Source of the DNA: Pallidibacillus pasinlerensis
GTDB lineage: Bacteria > Bacillota > Bacilli > Bacillales > Caldibacillaceae
Assembly: GCF_009996845.1 (NCBI RefSeq)
Contig: NZ_JAACYS010000021.1
Location: forward strand, 1-40,021
Length of the DNA stretch: 40,021 nt
Direction: 5' to 3'
This document shows, in pieces, positions 28,601 to 35,993 of this stretch. The notes under the pieces were generated by a model that searched no databases, was not told where the DNA came from, and was given only the letters and a program-made list of their open reading frames with translations. The stretch's first letter is position 1, and every line of letters starts with the position of its first letter. A program made the translations under genes and the position numbers.

Positions 28601-28690
28601 TGTACGGAAATTGAGTTTTTTGTGCGAATCTACGTGAAAAATGTGCGAAACGAGCAAAATTCATGCGAAATTCCGATATTTTGTGCGAAT
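28601..28690. repeat. Helically phased TGTGCGAA repeats
   Basis: Five related octamers start at 28601 (TGTACGGA), 28621, 28642 and 28682 (TGTGCGAA each) and 28662 (CATGCGAA). Spacings are 20, 21, 20 and 20 bp, close to two turns of the helix. Sequence between the octamers is weakly conserved. On the minus strand the unit reads TTCGCACA. The run lies between the metA terminator and the pepV promoter region. Confidence 0.75.
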
Positions 28691-28713
28691 CCAAAAAAAT
28701 TCCCAATCAAAAT

Positions 28714-28741
28714 AAAAAAAGCTGAACTGCAATTGTTTAGC
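28714..28741 (-). terminator. Intrinsic terminator after metA
   Basis: GCTGAAC pairs with GTTTAGC with one mismatch, directly before seven T on the minus strand. It abuts the metA stop codon. Confidence 0.65.
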
Positions 28742-28743
28742 CT

Positions 28744-29652
28744 TTAATCCCATTCGTACGGCGTTTCTTGATATACATAGTAGTTCAACCAGTTAGAAAA
28801 TAATAAATATCCGTGGGAACGCCATGTATGTAGTGGGCGTTTATTTACATTATCATTCGGAAAATAATTTTTTGGTATTGCCGTACCTAACCCCTTCTTT
28901 TGATCCCTTACATATTCATCTAATAGGGTTGTTGCATCATATTCTAAATGTCCTGTCATCATTATATTTTTCCCATCTTTAGACATGATGATAAACGGAG
29001 CACCTTCTTCTGAAACGGATAGAAGCTTTAATTCTGGATGATTTTCAATCGCTTCCCTGGAAACATCAGTGTACCTTGAGTGAGGTGCATTAAAAATTTC
29101 ATCAAAACCCCGAACAAGTTTTTCCATTTGGTCAAAAACATTATGTTGGAACACCCCAAAACATTTAGCAGGTAACTCAAATTTTTGAATTCCATAATGA
29201 TAATACAACGCAGCCTGGGCGCCCCAACAAATATGCATTGTTGAAGTAACATGAGTTTTTGACCATTCCATAATTTCCTTTAACTCTTCCCAATAATCAA
29301 CTTCTTCAAACTCCAACTTTTCAACCGGAGCACCAGTTATTATCATTCCATCAAAGCGACGATGTTTAATTTTTGAAAAAGTCGTATAAAAATGTTCTAA
29401 ATGATATTTGCTCGTATTTTTTGATTCATGGGTAACTGTTCGTAACAAAGTAATATTCACTTGAATTGGAGTATTACCTAGTAAACGTAGTAATTGTAAT
29501 TCCGTTGTTTCTTTTTGTGGCATTAAATTTAAAATAACGATATTTAATGGTCTGATGTCTTGTGTAAGCGCACGGTCCTCATCCATAACAAATACTCTTT
29601 CTTCTCTTAAAATTCCCCCAGCAGGCAAATTCTTCGGTATATTAATTGGCAT
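28744..29652 (-). CDS. metA: Homoserine O-acetyltransferase (MetA)
   Basis: A 302-residue MetA-type homoserine acyltransferase, the first committed step to methionine. The nucleophile is Cys142 in [10 protein letters not shown], with His and Glu in MMTGHLEYD. Residue 111 is Glu in [11 protein letters not shown]; in this family Glu111 favours acetyl-CoA whereas Gly111 favours succinyl-CoA, so the product should be O-acetylhomoserine. The frame is open to 29673, but ATG 29652 begins the canonical [11 protein letters not shown] and has GGGAGAG upstream. A promoter lies at 29690-29719. No S-box or T-box leader fits into the 38 nt between promoter and start, so methionine control, if present, must act otherwise. 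Confidence 0.95.
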   Translation of the reverse strand: MPINIPKNLPAGGILREERVFVMDEDRALTQDIRPLNIVILNLMPQKETTELQLLRLLGNTPIQVNITLLRTVTHESKNTSKYHLEHFYTTFSKIKHRRFDGMIITGAPVEKLEFEEVDYWEELKEIMEWSKTHVTSTMHICWGAQAALYYHYGIQKFELPAKCFGVFQHNVFDQMEKLVRGFDEIFNAPHSRYTDVSREAIENHPELKLLSVSEEGAPFIIMSKDGKNIMMTGHLEYDATTLLDEYVRDQKKGLGTAIPKNYFPNDNVNKRPLHTWRSHGYLLFSNWLNYYVYQETPYEWD

Positions 29653-29689
29653 TGAGCTTCTCTCCCATTGCAATTTTGGTGTTTCCCTT

Positions 29690-29719
29690 ATTATATATGC
29701 TTTGTTAAAAAATTTACAA
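29690..29719 (-). promoter_or_regulatory. Probable metA promoter
   Basis: On the minus strand TTGTAA (29714-29719), an 18-bp spacer and TATAAT (29690-29695) precede metA by about 40 bp. Confidence 0.5.
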
Positions 29720-29752
29720 TAATATTAATTCAGAATATTATTTCTAGTAATT

Positions 29753-30866
29753 TTAAGCTTTTAAAAGTTCAACAATTGCGCGTCCCGCCACACGTCCGGT
29801 AAATAAACAGTTTCCTAAAAATGTACCTTCAAGGGAGCGATAACCATGAACACCACCACCACCAAATCCTGCGACCTCTCCAGCCGCAAATAATCCTGGA
29901 ATTGGTTCACCATTTTCATTTAAAACTCGGCTTGAAAGATCCGTTTGCAATCCACCAGAGGGATGACGGTCCAGGTAAAATACGAATACCGTGATGGGAC
30001 CAAATCGGATTCCAGTTTTTAACTCCTTCCGTGTAATGCCACATCCGATCCCGATTCACAATTCTTCCCCCTATTTTTTGTAATCGCTAGCATTCTACCA
30101 TCTACATGTTTCGGCACTCCGGAAAGCATATGCTTCGGTGGGTTACCTAATCTTTTTGGCCAATTTTTTCTTATTAATTCGAAATTGGCCCCGATACCGC
30201 CACTAGAAACTAGAATCGTATCTCCATAATATTCAAATTCCCCAACAACTTCTCGGTTACTATCTTGACCGCGTTCAATCTTGGATTCTTTTAAAATTGA
30301 ACCAGACACCCCAACAACAGTACCATTTTTTGTGAGCAATTCATCTACACGATGTCTCGGTAAAAAAGTTACTAGACCGTTTTTCATATGTTCTTTTACT
30401 CTTTGTGCAAAGGGCTCGACAAGTGCGGGACCTGTTTCCCAAACAATATGAAAACGTGGAACTGAATTGCCATGACCATCCGCTAAATATCCCCCTCGTT
30501 CAGCCAACCAACAACGGGGAAAAACTTTATTCCAAGGTTCTTTAACCAGGCCCGTTTCTCACCTGCAGCAAAATCCACATACGCTTCTGCCCATTTCCTC
30601 CCCCAATAATCTTCATCTTCTCGGTCAAACCCTGACGTTCCTAACCAGTCTTGCCATGCAAGCTCCCGTGAATCTTTTATCCCCATTCTTCGCTGTTCAG
30701 GAGAATCTACTAAAAATAATCCCCCAAAGGACCACCTTGCTTGTCCTCCCATTGATTGCTCAGGCTCCTGATCAAGTAGTAATACTTTTTTACCTGCGTT
30801 TGCCATTTCAACTGTTGCCGTAAGACCTGCTAGACCTGCACCAACAACAATACAATCGTAGTGCAT
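29753..30866 (-). pseudogene. Decayed FAD-dependent dehydrogenase (fumarate reductase-like)
   Basis: Three minus-strand ORFs together make one FAD-binding dehydrogenase of the fumarate reductase/ketosteroid dehydrogenase-like class. The first has the Rossmann motif DCIVVGAGLAGLTATVEMA and SMGGQARWSFGGLFL; the second covers NSVPRFHIVWETGPALVEPF and VSSGGIGANFELIRKNWP; the third is the C-terminal FAD site GLFAAGEVAGFGGGGVHGYR. One-base losses in G-runs near 30503 and 30067-30078 shift the frame. Between ILPGPSSLW (about 29970) and GGLQTDLSSRVL roughly 180 residues with substrate-binding sequence are missing. About 1.1 kb remain of an expected 1.65 kb. The homopolymer shifts might be sequencing errors, but the deletion could not. 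Confidence 0.85.
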
Positions 30867-31001
30867 TAAAAGTCCCCCCTTAATAGCAACCCTTTTCTCA
30901 AATATAAAAAGGTTATGTTTTAGCGCTCTAATTCTCTAAAATATTTTTATATTCAGTATATATTTCCGCATATAATGCAGTCAATTTTTACTAAAACAAA
31001 A

Positions 31002-31031
31002 ACTCGGATTACATTTTACTGAAATCCGAGT
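31002..31031 (-). terminator. Intrinsic terminator after YuzL-like gene
   Basis: ACTCGGATT (31002-31010) pairs with AATCCGAGT (31023-31031); TTTTTGTTTT follows on the minus strand. Confidence 0.85.
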
Positions 31032-31056
31032 CCTACAACTTTATAAATAGATTTTT

Positions 31057-31188
31057 TTATACTTCCTTTTGCTTCTTCCTTGATGAATCCATTTTACGTT
31101 TTCCAGTTTCCCGATTCGTTGTTCCTTGACCCTCTGTTTCATGGGAACTTAAACCGATTGTCGATGGATCTGCTTTTCGTTTCGACAT
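31057..31188 (-). CDS. Small basic YuzL-like protein
   Basis: A 43-residue, highly charged protein beginning MSKRKADPSTIGLSSHETEG and ending in RKMDSSRKKQKEV. It has a textbook ribosome binding site, GGAGGTG, six bases ahead of the ATG and its own terminator, so it is almost certainly expressed. It has no cysteine, no membrane segment and little predicted structure. The N-terminal KRKxDPS...GLS...EGQG pattern resembles the YuzL family of small Bacillus proteins, which have no known function; a small acid-soluble spore protein is an alternative for such a composition. It lies between the FAD dehydrogenase remnant and gltP. Confidence 0.75.
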   Translation of the reverse strand: MSKRKADPSTIGLSSHETEGQGTTNRETGKRKMDSSRKKQKEV

Positions 31189-31260
31189 TCAATTCACCTC
31201 CAAACGTTAGTATTCCTTAAAATTAGCTCTCTATAATATGTATGTTAAAATATAATAAAC

Positions 31261-31306
31261 AAAATACACCGGAGCATACGTTTTTTTATACACTCGGGTG
31301 TATTTT
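31261..31306. terminator. Intrinsic terminator after symporter gene
   Basis: AAAATACACC (31261-31270) pairs with GGTGTATTTT (31297-31306), continued by GAG/CTC after a G-G mismatch. It ends the minus-strand symporter gene. Confidence 0.75.
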
Positions 31307-31322
31307 AAACTCTTTTCCAGCA

Positions 31323-32555
31323 TTAACTTACCGTTTCTATATCGTTATCATTCTGTTTCCCTTCTGTACGTTCAACATAAACTGCACAAACTGCATCTCC
31401 TGTAATATTCATCGCCGTACGACACATATCAAGTAATCGGTCAACACCAAGAATTAATGCGATTGCTTCAACAGGTAAGCCGACAGATGTTAATACCATC
31501 GACAACATTATGATTCCAACACCAGGGACACCTGCGGTACCAATACTTGCTAATGTTGCAGTTAATAAAACAGTCAATAATTGACCTAGCGTTAGATCGC
31601 CCCCGACAACTTGAGCGATAAACACCGTAGCCACACCCTGCATGATCGCTGTTCCATCCATATTAATTGTCGTACCTAATGGTTGGACAAATCCACTAAC
31701 TGTTTTTGAAACACCTAGATTCTTCTGTGCAGTTTCCATTGATACTGGTAATGTGGCACCACTACTTGAGGTACTAAAGGCAACTATCATTGCAGGGGAA
31801 AAACCTTTAATAAATTTAATAGGATTCATTTTTCCTAAAACTTTTATAGCCGAACCATATACGAGGATTAGATGAAGTAGTAATACGAATAGTACGACAA
31901 AGAAATATTTACCCATTGCCATAATCGCATCGAAACCTTGACCACCAATTGCTGTTGCAATTAAAGCAAAGGCACCGTATGGAGCGAACTTCATAACGAC
32001 ATTAACTAAATACATGAGGACATCATTTGCTTGTTCAACTAACTTTACTAATCCTTCTACCTTGGTACCTAGTCTCGCTAGAGCAAAACCTACAAAGATT
32101 GCAAACACAATGATTTGTAGCATATTTTCTGAAACCATGGCATCTATAGCATTTGTTGGAATGATGTTGAGTAATGTATCTATTACTGGTGGTGCCTCAT
32201 TTGGTTCAAAATTTTGTCCCTCCATAGAAAAGTTACTTGAACCAGGTTTAACAATTAATGCTGTAATTAAAGCGAGGGTTATAGCTAATGAAGTTGTTAC
32301 CAAGAAAAATGAAATCGCTTTCAATCCGATGCGACCTAATTTAACAGGATCACTTATTCCTGCCGTACCTAAAATAAGTGAAACGAGAACGATTGGTACA
32401 ACAAGCATTTTAATTAAGCTAATAAAGATTGTACCTAAAGGATTTAAAATATACGTATGGAATGTGTCAAAAATATTGGACAGTGCTAAATTAAAAATAA
32501 GCCCGACGATAATCCCAAATAACATCCCTAACAAAATCCTTTTCGTCAGTGACAT
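31323..32555 (-). CDS. Dicarboxylate/amino acid:cation symporter (GltP/GltT type)
   Basis: A 410-residue DAACS-family secondary transporter importing glutamate, aspartate or C4-dicarboxylates with H+ or Na+. Family signatures are visible: the serine-rich hairpin FSTSSSGATLPVSMETAQ, the NMDGT motif in GTTINMDGTAIMQG, and the second hairpin ASIGTAGVPGVGIIMLSMVL, followed by GVDRLLDMCRTAMNITGD with the conserved substrate-contacting Asp and Arg. Eight membrane helices are expected. The frame is open to 32615, but ATG 32555 with AGGAGGTGA upstream gives the usual N-terminus. Whether glutamate or a dicarboxylate is the substrate cannot be settled by eye. It is monocistronic, with terminators on both sides. 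Confidence 0.93.
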   Translation of the reverse strand: MSLTKRILLGMLFGIIVGLIFNLALSNIFDTFHTYILNPLGTIFISLIKMLVVPIVLVSLILGTAGISDPVKLGRIGLKAISFFLVTTSLAITLALITALIVKPGSSNFSMEGQNFEPNEAPPVIDTLLNIIPTNAIDAMVSENMLQIIVFAIFVGFALARLGTKVEGLVKLVEQANDVLMYLVNVVMKFAPYGAFALIATAIGGQGFDAIMAMGKYFFVVLFVLLLHLILVYGSAIKVLGKMNPIKFIKGFSPAMIVAFSTSSSGATLPVSMETAQKNLGVSKTVSGFVQPLGTTINMDGTAIMQGVATVFIAQVVGGDLTLGQLLTVLLTATLASIGTAGVPGVGIIMLSMVLTSVGLPVEAIALILGVDRLLDMCRTAMNITGDAVCAVYVERTEGKQNDNDIETVS

Positions 32556-32656
32556 TCCACCTTCACCTCCTATTACATATTTGTTACAAACATATTCATG
32601 ATGTTCTAAAAGCATTCATATTTTCATAAAATCTTTTTTGTTTTTTCGTCCATAAA

Positions 32657-32698
32657 AAGGACCTGAACAAAACAATAAAATTGTCTGTTCAGGTCCTT
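32657..32698 (-). terminator. Intrinsic terminator downstream of unknown ORF
   Basis: AAGGACCTGAACA (32657-32669) pairs perfectly with TGTTCAGGTCCTT (32686-32698), with ACAAT/ATTGT inside, and TTTTT follows on the minus strand. Its presence supports transcription of the ORF at 32727. Confidence 0.85.
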
Positions 32699-32726
32699 AA
32701 GGTCTACACTATCGAATCGTTGGTAA

Positions 32727-33146
32727 TTAACCACCTAAATACCGGCTTTTTTCACCGGATTTAATAATAATATTAAACCCACTCGCACTCCCATGTGCAA
32801 TCACTTCTTCCAAATTTGACACGTCCATTTTCGTTTCGATCCAAACCGTCTTTTCCGATTTCCCTTGAAGGGTAACTGTATATGGACCATACTCATTCAT
32901 TAGTTCAAACATTTCTTTATCATATCTGTCATAAAACTCAACAGTAAACTGGACTTCATCTTTACTGAAATTTTCCATTACTAAATGACATTCTCCGTTT
33001 AAAATTGAATCATAGCGATTTGTAATATAAATTGGAATAAAAGGAAAATTCACAACCCTTTCATTTGAAAACATAAAAAATGCCGGAGCGTATGTTGGTC
33101 CATACACCCCGGACATATAATATTTTTTATTTGTTCTTTTATTCAA
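32727..33146 (-). CDS. Hypothetical protein overlapping the metQ terminator
   Basis: An open frame of 139 codons that I do not recognise. It has a balanced composition and alternating hydrophobic pattern (GECHLVMENFSKDEVQFTVE, then GPYTVTLQGKSEKTVWIETK) suggestive of a beta-sandwich, with no signal peptide or membrane segment. The frame opens with a TTG overlapping the metQ stop and without a ribosome binding site, and its first 25 codons run through a strong terminator hairpin. ATG 33074 or a GTG near 33053 could be the true start, but neither has a good site. It could be a metQ-operon gene reached by readthrough, or a gene that lost its 5' end. A terminator follows it. Function unknown. Confidence 0.5.
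   Translation of the reverse strand: MNKRTNKKYYMSGVYGPTYAPAFFMFSNERVVNFPFIPIYITNRYDSILNGECHLVMENFSKDEVQFTVEFYDRYDKEMFELMNEYGPYTVTLQGKSEKTVWIETKMDVSNLEEVIAHGSASGFNIIIKSGEKSRYLGG
33072..33112 (-). terminator. Intrinsic terminator of metNIQ inside the next ORF
   Basis: CATACACCCCGG (33101-33112) and CCGGAGCGTATG (33083-33094) pair at all 12 positions (two wobbles on the minus strand RNA) around a 6-nt loop; on the minus strand CATTTTTTATG follows. It begins 27 bp after the metQ stop, a normal terminator distance. Confidence 0.8.
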
Positions 33147-33981
33147 AAGCTGGAGCGGCTGATTCTGGATAATTTTCTTCTAAGTATTTTTTCACTTCTG
33201 GACTTGTAATTGCTTCAGCTAGTTTTTGAATTAGTTCAGAATCCGCATTATCTTCTCTTGCAACTAAAGAAATAGCAAAATCATCAATAGGATCTTCTAC
33301 TAATAAAGCATCTTTACTTGGCGTTAAGTTTAACGGCATTGCATATGATGGATACATTACAGAAGCATCTACATCATCATACATTCTTGCTAACATTAAT
33401 AAGTCAACTTCTTCAAACTTATAATTTTTTGGATTTTCTTCAATATCTTGTACTGTTCCGTAAATCCCTGTTCCTTCTTTTAATTGAATAACACCTTCAG
33501 CCTCAAGGAATGCCAGTGCACGACCTAAGTTTGTTGGGTCATTTGGCACCGCAATTGTTGCACCTTCTGGGAGCTCGTCTATTGTTTTATATTCTTTTGA
33601 ATATAGTCCCATCGCTGCATGGTAAACTGGTTCAACAACTACTAAGTTACTATCATTATTATCATTAAAAGCTTGCATCCAAAGTGCATGTTGGAAGAAG
33701 TTTGCATCCACTTCTTCGCTAGCTAATGCTGTATTTGGTTGAATGTTATCACTTACTACAACATTTTCTACCTTAATTCCTTCTTCTGCTAATAAATCTT
33801 CAGCAATTCCCATAATTTCAGTAACAATTTCAATTGAACTTGCAGTAGCTACTTTTACTGTTTGCTGTTCAGTACTTGTATCTGTACCTTCATTCGTATT
33901 TTCGGCAGAGTCATTGCCTGCTTTTCCACATCCAACTAATAAAAATACCATTGCTGCTACCGTGATGAATAATTTTTTCAT
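33139..33981 (-). CDS. metQ: MetQ-type substrate-binding lipoprotein
   Basis: A 280-residue NlpA/MetQ lipoprotein, the external binding component of a methionine-type ABC importer. The signal peptide MKKLFITVAAMVFLLVGC ends in a lipobox with Cys18 as the lipid anchor, then a Ser/Thr/Asn-rich linker. The mature domain starts VKVATASSIEIVTEIMGIAE and includes VDANFFQHALWMQAF (a family hallmark), ATIAVPNDPTNLGRALAFLE and AISLVAREDNADS. It ends in EENYPESAAPAFE. It is the last gene of metN-metI-metQ, 21 bp after metI, and is followed by a terminator. Methionine, its derivatives or a related compound is the expected ligand. Confidence 0.92.
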   Translation of the reverse strand: MKKLFITVAAMVFLLVGCGKAGNDSAENTNEGTDTSTEQQTVKVATASSIEIVTEIMGIAEDLLAEEGIKVENVVVSDNIQPNTALASEEVDANFFQHALWMQAFNDNNDSNLVVVEPVYHAAMGLYSKEYKTIDELPEGATIAVPNDPTNLGRALAFLEAEGVIQLKEGTGIYGTVQDIEENPKNYKFEEVDLLMLARMYDDVDASVMYPSYAMPLNLTPSKDALLVEDPIDDFAISLVAREDNADSELIQKLAEAITSPEVKKYLEENYPESAAPAFE

Positions 33982-34002
33982 TATGTAAATACCTCCTAAA
34001 AT

Positions 34003-34668
34003 TTATCGCATATCAATTTTCTTAGACACAGTAGTTCCAATAAATTGAATAAGCTGCACTAATATAATCATAATGACAATCATATAAAACATAAGTTCTG
34101 TTTCAAAACGCTGATACCCGTAGCGGATTGCAAAGTCTCCTATTCCACCACCACCTACGACACCAACGATCGTTGAATAAGATATAAAACTAATTGTAGA
34201 AGTTGTTAAACCTAAAACTAAACCTGAACGTGCTTCGACATATAAAAATTTAAATATTATTTTAGGTACAGAAGCCCCCAATGATAATGCCGCTTCCATT
34301 ACCCCTTTAGGAACATCGATTAACGACTGTTCAACTAATCTAGAGTAGTAGGCTACAGCCATAATAGCTAAGGGTACCGTTGCTGCGGCAGTTCCAATCG
34401 CCGTTCCAACAATCCACCTTGTGAATGGAATGAGAAATACGACGAATAATAAAAACGGAAATGAACGAACAATATTAACAAATAGATTAAGAATAGAGAA
34501 AAGAATTTGATTTTCTAACAATTGTCCTTTTCGTGTTAAATAAAGGAGCGTTCCTAAAGGCAATCCTAAAAATATCGCAAACAAAATGGAAATTCCGACC
34601 ATTATAAATGTTTCCCCGATTGACTGCCATATTTCAGTCTGGTATTGTACTAATACTTCTGGCATCAT
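34003..34668 (-). CDS. metI: Methionine-type ABC transporter permease
   Basis: A 221-residue inner permease with five membrane helices. The MetI-family pattern is clear: QSIGETFIMVGISILFAIFL at the start, NIVRSFPFLLFVVFLIPFTR, and the coupling-helix EAA motif VMEAALSLGASVPKIIFKF. Its ATG shares a base with the metN stop (TAATG) and has GAGGGG upstream, so translation is coupled to metN; a second ATG directly after it is an alternative start. The order metN-metI-metQ is the standard one. Confidence 0.92.
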   Translation of the reverse strand: MMPEVLVQYQTEIWQSIGETFIMVGISILFAIFLGLPLGTLLYLTRKGQLLENQILFSILNLFVNIVRSFPFLLFVVFLIPFTRWIVGTAIGTAAATVPLAIMAVAYYSRLVEQSLIDVPKGVMEAALSLGASVPKIIFKFLYVEARSGLVLGLTTSTISFISYSTIVGVVGGGGIGDFAIRYGYQRFETELMFYMIVIMIILVQLIQFIGTTVSKKIDMR

Positions 34669-35417
34669 TAATCTCGCCCCTCTCGTAACTGGGCTAAAAA
34701 CCAATCCGGATTGTGACTGTGTTTATGGATCCCTTTTGGTTTTATTTCAACCGTTTCATATACTTTTCCATTCTCTAAGATCGTTATTCGATTACATATA
34801 CTTTTTATTACGTCCATTTCGTGGCTAACAATGACAATTGTAACCCCTAAATTTTTATTAATTGACTGAAGTACTTTAAGTATTTCTGCCGTCGTATTGG
34901 GATCAAGGGCCGATGTTGGTTCATCACATAATAAAATTTTCGGCTTATTAGCTAGTGCCCTTGCAATACCTACCCGTTGTTTCTGTCCGCCACTTAACTG
35001 ACTAGGGTACTTGTATATATGTTCCTTCAATCCTACAAAATTTAATACTTCCATTGCACGGTCATATCTTTCGCTTTTTGGATACTTTGCTAATTCCAAT
35101 GCAATTAAAACATTGTCTAGAATTGTTTTATTTAACACTAGATTAAATTGCTGGAAAATCATTCCAATCGACTGACGAGCAACACGTAATTGCTTTCCTT
35201 TCAATTTTGTAAAATCTTGACCATTTACAATGACAGATCCACTTGTCGGAACCTCTAGAAGATTAATTAACCTAAGTAATGTAGATTTACCAGCACCGCT
35301 ACGGCCAATAATTCCATAAATGTCTCCACGATTAATGGATAAGGAAATATGATCTAAAGCTTTGAACGTCTTATTATTTTGAATATACGTTTTACTTACG
35401 TTATGTATTGTAATCAT
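34668..35417 (-). CDS. metN: Methionine-type ABC transporter ATPase lacking the NIL domain
   Basis: A 249-residue ABC ATPase. Walker A is GRSGAGKST, the Q-loop is FQQFNLV, the signature LSGGQKQRVGIARAL, Walker B ILLCDEPTSALD and the switch His is in IVIVSHEMDVI. Usual MetN proteins have about 340 residues and a C-terminal NIL (ACT-like) domain that binds methionine and shuts the transporter; this one stops about 20 residues after the ATPase core, and its stop overlaps metI, so the short form seems natural rather than truncated. It may be free of substrate feedback, or the importer may handle another ligand. No S-box precedes the operon. Confidence 0.9.
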   Translation of the reverse strand: MITIHNVSKTYIQNNKTFKALDHISLSINRGDIYGIIGRSGAGKSTLLRLINLLEVPTSGSVIVNGQDFTKLKGKQLRVARQSIGMIFQQFNLVLNKTILDNVLIALELAKYPKSERYDRAMEVLNFVGLKEHIYKYPSQLSGGQKQRVGIARALANKPKILLCDEPTSALDPNTTAEILKVLQSINKNLGVTIVIVSHEMDVIKSICNRITILENGKVYETVEIKPKGIHKHSHNPDWFLAQLREGRD

Positions 35418-35454
35418 TTCATACTACTCCCTTTTAAAGTGGACAACAAATGTA

Positions 35455-35483
35455 ATTATAAATTATATTTATTGAAATGTCAT
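35455..35483 (-). promoter_or_regulatory. Promoter of metNIQ
   Basis: On the minus strand ATGACA (35478-35483), a 17-bp spacer and a perfect TATAAT (35455-35460). RNA would start near 35447, leaving only about 30 nt of leader, too short for an S-box. An inverted repeat ATCCA/TGGAT at 35519-35534 lies upstream and could be a regulator site. Confidence 0.7.
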
Positions 35484-35600
35484 ATTTCTTTTAAAATGTG
35501 AAATGATGGTTTTATTTTATCCAATAAAATGGATTAGCAGATGCTCATCAGTTTTAACGTTATAATTGCATCGGTCACATATGATTTTTTCCTTTTTAAA

Positions 35601-35644
35601 AGACCTGAAAACCAGAAGAACCATCGTCCTTGATTTTCAGGTCT
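35601..35644 (-). terminator. Intrinsic terminator of the fructose operon
   Basis: AGACCTGAAAA (35601-35611) pairs perfectly with TTTTCAGGTCT (35634-35644); TTTTAAAAAGG follows on the minus strand, after ptsH. Confidence 0.85.
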
Positions 35645-35660
35645 AATTTGCATTTAAATT

Positions 35661-35930
35661 TTATTTTTTCACGAGGCCTTGTTCAAGCATTACTTTTTCA
35701 ATAGCAGCCAGAACTTCTGATTCATCTTCTCCACTTGCTTCAATTTTAATGGTAGCACCTTTTGGAACACCAAGAGACATTAGCCCCATAATCGATTTAA
35801 GATTAACTTTCTTTTCTTGATATTCAATAAAAACTTCAGATGTAAATGGTGAAACTGCTTGGACAAGTAAAGTTGAAGGGCGTGCATGTAACCCTGCTTC
35901 AGCTGTAATTGTAAATGTTTTTTCTTTCAT
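35661..35930 (-). CDS. ptsH: HPr phosphocarrier protein
   Basis: An 89-residue HPr. The phosphorelay His15 is in EAGLHARPST and the regulatory Ser46 in NLKSIMGLMSLG, so it should both pass phosphate from EI to sugar EIIs and be phosphorylated by HPr kinase to act with CcpA. In most Firmicutes ptsH is paired with ptsI; here it is the last gene of a fructose operon, 63 bp after fruA, with no ptsI in sight. It may be a second, fructose-dedicated HPr or a relocated only copy. The start has GGAGGAGAAA upstream. Confidence 0.93.
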   Translation of the reverse strand: MKEKTFTITAEAGLHARPSTLLVQAVSPFTSEVFIEYQEKKVNLKSIMGLMSLGVPKGATIKIEASGEDESEVLAAIEKVMLEQGLVKK

Positions 35931-35993
35931 TTATTTCTCCTCCATTTGTATATGAATGATAAGTGATTGATTATTAGATCATTGAATTAAAAA

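Noticed and set aside
28419-28637. Plus-strand ORF of 72 codons upstream of pepV
   Set aside because: No ribosome binding site, Phe/Lys-rich composition as expected for translated AT-rich DNA, and it runs into the repeat array.
32014-32601. Long plus-strand ORF opposite the symporter gene
   Set aside because: It is the antisense frame of a clearly conserved transporter and has no start signal.
34668-35417. metN as a truncated pseudogene
   Set aside because: All ATPase motifs are intact and the stop codon overlaps the metI start, so the short form looks natural.
35418-35660. S-box (SAM) riboswitch before metN
   Set aside because: No S-box core sequences were found on the minus strand, and the promoter at 35455-35483 leaves too little leader.
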